64,000 nt of DNA. Source: JAUIAI01 sp963732405 (GTDB lineage Bacteria; Pseudomonadota; Gammaproteobacteria; Burkholderiales; Burkholderiaceae_E). The position numbers and the translations under genes are program-made. The DNA is taken from assembly GCA_963732405.1 (NCBI GenBank), contig CAVSZG010000001.1:3325818-3389817 (forward strand). The letters are read 5' to 3'. The stretch's first letter is position 1. Every line of letters starts with the position of its first letter. Positions 59,920 through 64,000 of this stretch are shown here, piece by piece. Under the pieces are notes generated by a model. The model was not told where the DNA came from. It searched no databases and worked only from the letters and a program-made list of their open reading frames with translations.

Positions 59920-61980
59920 ATGAGTGATCAACGCTTGGGTCAGGTGATCGGCGTCGACGTGGGCGGCACCTTCACCGATCTGGTGATGCTCGATCAGCGC
60001 GACGGCAGCGTGCGGCTGGCGAAGGTGCCCAGCACCCCCGGGAATCAGGCCTTCGGCGTGATGGCCGCGCTCGCCGAGGTCGGTGCCGATCTGACCCAGG
60101 TGGATCTCATCGTGCATGGCACGACCACCACCACGAACGCGGTGCTCGAGCGCAAACTCTGTCGCACCGGCCTCATCACCACCCGCGGGTTTCGTGATGT
60201 CCTGGAACTCGGTCGTCGCACCCGGCCACACGCCTATGGCATGACCGGACGCTTTACCCCCGTGATACCGCGTGATCTGCGACTGGAAGTGACCGAACGC
60301 ATGGATGCGGCGGGCGAGGTCGTCCATGCGCTGGACGACGCGCAGGTCGTGCAGGCCGGACAGGCGCTGCTCGCGGCGGGCTGTGAATCGGTGGTTGTGC
60401 ACTTTTTACACAGCTACGCCAACCCGGCGCACGAGCGGCATGCCGCGCAATTGCTGCGCGAGATCTGGCCCAATGGCTACATCACGATGGGTCATGCCTT
60501 GTTGTCCGAGAGTCGCGAATTCGAGCGTGGCGTGACGGCAGCGATCAATGCATCGGTCCAACCCCTGCTCGAACGCTATCTGGCCAGCCTCGTGAACCAG
60601 TTGCAGGAGCGCGGCTATGGCGGGGAGGTGCTGGTCGTCAACGGCAATGGTGGCATGGTCTCGTCGCGCAACGTGGCGCTCGAGGCGGCCAAGACCGTGA
60701 TGTCGGGACCGGCCTCCGGCGTGATGGCCGCCGCTTATACGGGCCGACGTGCTGGCATCGGTCATCTCATCACGTATGACATGGGTGGCACCTCCACCGA
60801 TGTCGCACTGATCCGCGATGCCGAGCCGGCGGTGTCCAACGAGATCGAACTCGAATATGCGATGCCGATTCATGTGCCCATGGTCGATGTACGAACAGTG
60901 GGTGCCGGGGGTGGGTCAATTGCGCGGGTCGATGTGGCCGGTCTGTTGACCGTCGGGCCGCACAGCGCGGGCGCAGATCCAGGGCCGATCTGTTATGGTC
61001 GGGGCGGCATCGAGCCCACCATCACAGATGCCAATCTGTTGCTTGGCCGTTTTGATCCAGGGCGACTCAAATCGGTGCCGGCCGGGGTGGCGCTCGAACG
61101 GGTGCGCAGCATCTTCGATACCTCGCTGGGCGCACCGCTGGGCGTGGATGCCGTTGCCGCAGCCGACGCGGTGATCCGCCTGGCCAATACGCGCATGGCC
61201 GGTGCCATCCGCATGGTGTCGATCTCGCTGGGCGTGGATCCGCGTGACTATGCCTTGTTCGCCTTCGGTGGTGCGGGTCCGCTGCATGCGTGCGCACTGG
61301 CCCGTGAACTCGGTGTGCCGCGGGTACTCGTGCCGGCCCGACCCGGCATCACCAATGCGCTGGGCTGCGTGGTCGCCGATCTGCGACATGATTTTGTCAA
61401 TACGGTGAACCGTCCGGTTGATTCGCTCGACATCGACGCCTTGCACCGTTTGTTTGCCGAGCAGATCGCCCAGGGCGAGCGCCTGATCGTTCAGGAGGTG
61501 GTGACGATCCGCGCAATACGTCATGTGCTGAGCGTCGATATGCAGTTCGTCGGCCAGACCCATCTGCTGCGTGTGCCGCTGGCCACTGCGACGCCGACGC
61601 GCGATCTGCTCAGGCAGTTGTTCGAGCAAGCGTATTTTCGGCGGTTTCATGTTGAACTGCCGCAGATCCGCGCGAATCTGGTCAATGTCAACACCTCGGT
61701 GATCGGCGAGCGCCCGCCGCTGGATCTGTCCACGCTGATCGATCCGGCCGCGCATCGGGCGACCCTGAACGAGGCCCGTACCGCGCGACGACCCGTGTAT
61801 TTCGACGGGCAGTGGCACGATACCCCGGTGTATTGGCGCGACTATCTGCCCACCCGTCTGTCGATGATCGGGCCGGCCGTGATCGATCAGATGGACAGCA
61901 CGATCATTCTGCAACCCGGCGACGTGGCAGGGCGCGACGACGACGGCAATCTCATCATCACCATCGGCGCCGACTTATGA
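59920..61980 (+). CDS. hyuA: Hydantoinase/oxoprolinase subunit A (HyuA)
   Basis: A 686-residue ATP-dependent subunit of the hydantoinase A/oxoprolinase/acetone carboxylase family. The actin-like ATPase motifs are IGVDVGGTFTDLVML at the N terminus, HGTTTTTNAVLERK, ITYDMGGTSTDVALI and LFAFGGAGPLHAC. GRRTRPHAYGM and ADPGPICYGRGG are family hallmarks. With HyuB it opens cyclic amides (hydantoins, 5-oxoproline) or carboxylates ketones using ATP; the substrate cannot be told. ATG 59920 lies at a short distance from a tandem-repeat promoter. Confidence 0.9.
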   Translation: MSDQRLGQVIGVDVGGTFTDLVMLDQRDGSVRLAKVPSTPGNQAFGVMAALAEVGADLTQVDLIVHGTTTTTNAVLERKLCRTGLITTRGFRDVLELGRRTRPHAYGMTGRFTPVIPRDLRLEVTERMDAAGEVVHALDDAQVVQAGQALLAAGCESVVVHFLHSYANPAHERHAAQLLREIWPNGYITMGHALLSESREFERGVTAAINASVQPLLERYLASLVNQLQERGYGGEVLVVNGNGGMVSSRNVALEAAKTVMSGPASGVMAAAYTGRRAGIGHLITYDMGGTSTDVALIRDAEPAVSNEIELEYAMPIHVPMVDVRTVGAGGGSIARVDVAGLLTVGPHSAGADPGPICYGRGGIEPTITDANLLLGRFDPGRLKSVPAGVALERVRSIFDTSLGAPLGVDAVAAADAVIRLANTRMAGAIRMVSISLGVDPRDYALFAFGGAGPLHACALARELGVPRVLVPARPGITNALGCVVADLRHDFVNTVNRPVDSLDIDALHRLFAEQIAQGERLIVQEVVTIRAIRHVLSVDMQFVGQTHLLRVPLATATPTRDLLRQLFEQAYFRRFHVELPQIRANLVNVNTSVIGERPPLDLSTLIDPAAHRATLNEARTARRPVYFDGQWHDTPVYWRDYLPTRLSMIGPAVIDQMDSTIILQPGDVAGRDDDGNLIITIGADL

Positions 61981-63743
61981 ATGCCATCGATCCGATCACG
62001 CTCAGCGTCATTCAGGCGGGACTGCAACAGGTCTGCGATGAAATGGACCTGAGTTTTTCGCGCGCGGCCTTCTCACCGGTGATCGCCGAGGCCAATGATC
62101 GATCCGACGGCATCTATGCGGCTGACAATGGCGCATTGATCGCCCAGGGTGTGGCCGGCCTGCCGGTGTTCGTGGGCACCATGCAGTATTCCACGCGCAT
62201 CCTGATCGAGATGATCGCCCAGGGCAGCGTCGGTGCGCCCGTGCCCGACGACATCTACATCGTCAACGACCCCTATCTGGGCGGCACTCATCTGATGGAC
62301 GTACGCTTTGCGCGGCCGTTCTACCGCAACGGGCAGATTTTCTGCTGGCTGTCCAATACCGGTCACTGGCCCGACACCGGCGGTTCGGTGCCGGGCGGAT
62401 TCTCCGCGAGCGCGACTGCGGTCGAGCAGGAAGGCCTGCGCCTGCCGCCAGTGAAACTGTTCAAGCGCGGCGTGCTCGATTCGGAGATCTGGGCGATCAT
62501 CCGCTCCAACATCCGGATCGCCGATCAACGCATCGGCGACGTCAAGGCCCAGGCGGCCGCCTTGCTGGTCGGCGAACAACGTCTGAATGCCTTGCTCGAT
62601 CGTTATGGCGATGCCACCGTCGCGGCGGCAATCAACGAATTGCGCATGCGTGCGGCCGTCCATATGGGCGAGTGCATCGGCCAGATTGCACCAGGACTGT
62701 ATCGCTCGAGCGCCCAGATCGACAGTGATGGTGTGGTCGACGAACCGCTGACGATCTGTCTGGCGATCGAGGCTGACGGCCGCACGCTGACCTTCGATTT
62801 TGCCGGCTCCAGCCCGCCCTGCATGGGCCCGATGAACTCGGTGCTGGCCACCACGATCAGTTCGGTGTACCTGGCGATGCGCCATATCTTTCCCGAGGTA
62901 CCGATCAGTGCCGGGGCATTCGAGCCGCTGCAGATCGTGCGTCCGGTGGGCACCTTTCTCGATGCGCAGTATCCGCGTCCGGTGTCGGGTTGCGCGGCCG
63001 AGGTCTCGCAACGGATAGCCGAAGCGGTGTTTCTGGCGCTGGCCCCGGCGCTACCGGAGCGGGTCACGGCGGCGCCGGCCGGCACCAGCGGCAATTTTGC
63101 GCTGGGTGGCCACGATCCGGCACGCGAACGCGACTACGTGATGTATCAGATCTCGGGCGGGGGCTATGGCGGCAATCAGGATCATGACGGATTGAGCAAC
63201 GGTTGTTCGACCATCGGCATTTCCAAGTCGCCGCCCGTCGAGATCATGGAGCAGGCGTTTCCGGTGCTGTATCGCCACTATGCCTTGCGCGAAGGTTCAG
63301 GTGGTGCGGGTCGTCTGCGTGGTGGTTTCGGACTGGATTATGAAGTCGAACTGCGGCGCGGTCATGCACGGGCGAGTTTCGTGATGGATCATGGTCGTCA
63401 GGGGCCACCCGGTGCGCTGGGTGGTGCGCCGGGGGCGCCCAATGAGGTCACGGTCTGGCGTGGCGACAAGGCCTATACCCCGGTTCACCTGTCCAAGGAA
63501 CAGGACATCGCGCTGGCGCCCGGCGATCGCGTGCGGGTGCGCACGCCCGGTGGAGGGGGCTATGGCCCGGCATTTGAGCGCGATCCGCTGGCCGTGCTGG
63601 AGGATGTGCGCCTGGCCCGCTACACGAGCGCTCAGGCGCGCGAGTGCTTCGGCGTGGTCATCCACGATGATCCTGCGCAACTCGATCACGAGGCGACCCG
63701 CCGGCTGCGCGAAACCGGCCCGGCTCAGCACTCCGGCGGCTAA
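61977..63743 (+). CDS. hyuB: Hydantoinase/oxoprolinase subunit B (HyuB)
   Basis: A 588-residue partner of HyuA. The start overlaps the hyuA stop by ATGA. Family stretches: SFSRAAFSPVIAEANDRSDG, YIVNDPYLGGTHLMDVRFAR (metal-binding region), LSNTGHWPDTGGSVPGGFS, REGSGGAGRLRGGFGLDYEV and RVRTPGGGGYGPAFERDP. A metal site in B is known for acetone carboxylase-type enzymes. The G3E GTPase that follows could supply that metal. Confidence 0.9.
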   Translation: MNAIDPITLSVIQAGLQQVCDEMDLSFSRAAFSPVIAEANDRSDGIYAADNGALIAQGVAGLPVFVGTMQYSTRILIEMIAQGSVGAPVPDDIYIVNDPYLGGTHLMDVRFARPFYRNGQIFCWLSNTGHWPDTGGSVPGGFSASATAVEQEGLRLPPVKLFKRGVLDSEIWAIIRSNIRIADQRIGDVKAQAAALLVGEQRLNALLDRYGDATVAAAINELRMRAAVHMGECIGQIAPGLYRSSAQIDSDGVVDEPLTICLAIEADGRTLTFDFAGSSPPCMGPMNSVLATTISSVYLAMRHIFPEVPISAGAFEPLQIVRPVGTFLDAQYPRPVSGCAAEVSQRIAEAVFLALAPALPERVTAAPAGTSGNFALGGHDPARERDYVMYQISGGGYGGNQDHDGLSNGCSTIGISKSPPVEIMEQAFPVLYRHYALREGSGGAGRLRGGFGLDYEVELRRGHARASFVMDHGRQGPPGALGGAPGAPNEVTVWRGDKAYTPVHLSKEQDIALAPGDRVRVRTPGGGGYGPAFERDPLAVLEDVRLARYTSAQARECFGVVIHDDPAQLDHEATRRLRETGPAQHSGG

Positions 63744-63751
63744 GCCTGGCC

Positions 63752-64000
63752 GTGGCCGATCCGCGTCTGCCAGTGCTGCTGGTGTCCGGCCCCTTGGGCA
63801 GCGGTAAGACACGCCTGATCAATACGATGCTCGACACACCGTCAGGGGCTAGGACCTTGCTGATCCAATGCCAGCTGGGGCGCACGACCAGCCTGCATCC
63901 GCTGTCCGTGCACGCGGTAACGACGGGTCGGAACCGATCGGGTCTGCGTCATCGCTGCGCCTGTTGTGTCAGTCCGCGTGATCTGCTGGCGACGCTGCGT
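63752..64000 (+). CDS. G3E-family (COG0523/CobW-like) GTPase, partial
   Basis: The first 83 codons of a P-loop GTPase, cut by the window end. GTG at 63752 is eight bases after the hyuB stop. The Walker A reads SGPLGSGKTRLIN, and RHRCACCVSPRDLLATLR holds the CxCC metal-binding motif of G3E chaperones. Such proteins insert zinc, cobalt or nickel into partner enzymes. The switch/Walker B-like region NCQLG-type stretch (here QCQLGRTTS) differs from the usual glutamate-rich form. Confidence 0.72.
   Translation, partial: MADPRLPVLLVSGPLGSGKTRLINTMLDTPSGARTLLIQCQLGRTTSLHPLSVHAVTTGRNRSGLRHRCACCVSPRDLLATLR

Overview
The window looks like a GC-rich betaproteobacterial chromosome segment, most likely Burkholderiales. 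The main reason is the left-hand housekeeping block (suhB, trmJ, cysE, lpxH, periplasmic cyclophilin, TPR protein, cysS, accA, tilS, lysC, tRNA-Ser), whose order I know from that group. I cannot name a genus. There is no rRNA, CRISPR array or prophage; the only clear mobile element is one group II intron.

Layout. 0-11.7 kb: housekeeping genes, opening with a CbpA-type J-domain protein and a stray J-domain fragment at the window edge. 11.7-14 kb: a small accessory segment beside tRNA-Ser(GCU) with an AraC regulator, an EamA exporter and gene debris, bounded by an 11-bp repeat of the tRNA T-arm. 14-18.4 kb (minus strand): a compact respiratory unit of type II NADH dehydrogenase, cyanide-insensitive-type bd oxidase CioAB, a 47-residue DUF2474 peptide and a GYD protein. 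18.4-38.8 kb (minus strand): a long co-directional series running benABCD, [group II intron], aromatic-acid MFS transporter, secreted M20 amidohydrolase, XylT-like ferredoxin, catechol 2,3-dioxygenase, HbpS/GlcG-like protein, 2-hydroxymuconic semialdehyde dehydrogenase, oxopentenoate hydratase, oxalocrotonate decarboxylase, indolepyruvate:ferredoxin oxidoreductase, MaoC hydratase, phasin, a 109-residue unknown, PHA synthase and a YciA thioesterase. Except at the intron and one 112-bp gap, the genes overlap or lie only tens of bases apart, so benzoate oxidation, meta-cleavage and polyhydroxyalkanoate storage may be transcribed together. A divergent XylR/DmpR-type sigma-54 activator sits at the head. 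The 683-bp spacer carries a good -24/-12 promoter facing each way and a 12-bp inverted repeat about midway between them.

41.4-46.7 kb: an amino-sugar-like locus with a short NagA-type deacetylase, a three-gene TRAP transporter and a ROK regulator. 46.8-59.7 kb: an extracytoplasmic flavin/redox region with TlpA-like thioredoxin, DUF4266 lipoprotein, DUF3570 protein and ApbE; a second pair of NosR-like protein and NosX/ApbE without nosZDFYL; then acetyl-CoA synthetase and NnrS. Among these lie a lipoprotein with a 27-unit hexanucleotide repeat, a GNAT acetyltransferase and an orphan lipoprotein. 59.9-64 kb: hydantoinase/oxoprolinase-type hyuA-hyuB followed by the start of a G3E (COG0523) GTPase that runs off the end.

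The strongest novel leads are the sigma-54-controlled ben/meta/PHA series, the antisense group II intron placed exactly at the ribosome binding site of its transporter gene, and the NosR-ApbE pair without nitrous oxide reductase and with an altered flavin-attachment motif. All assignments come from reading motifs; no database search was run.
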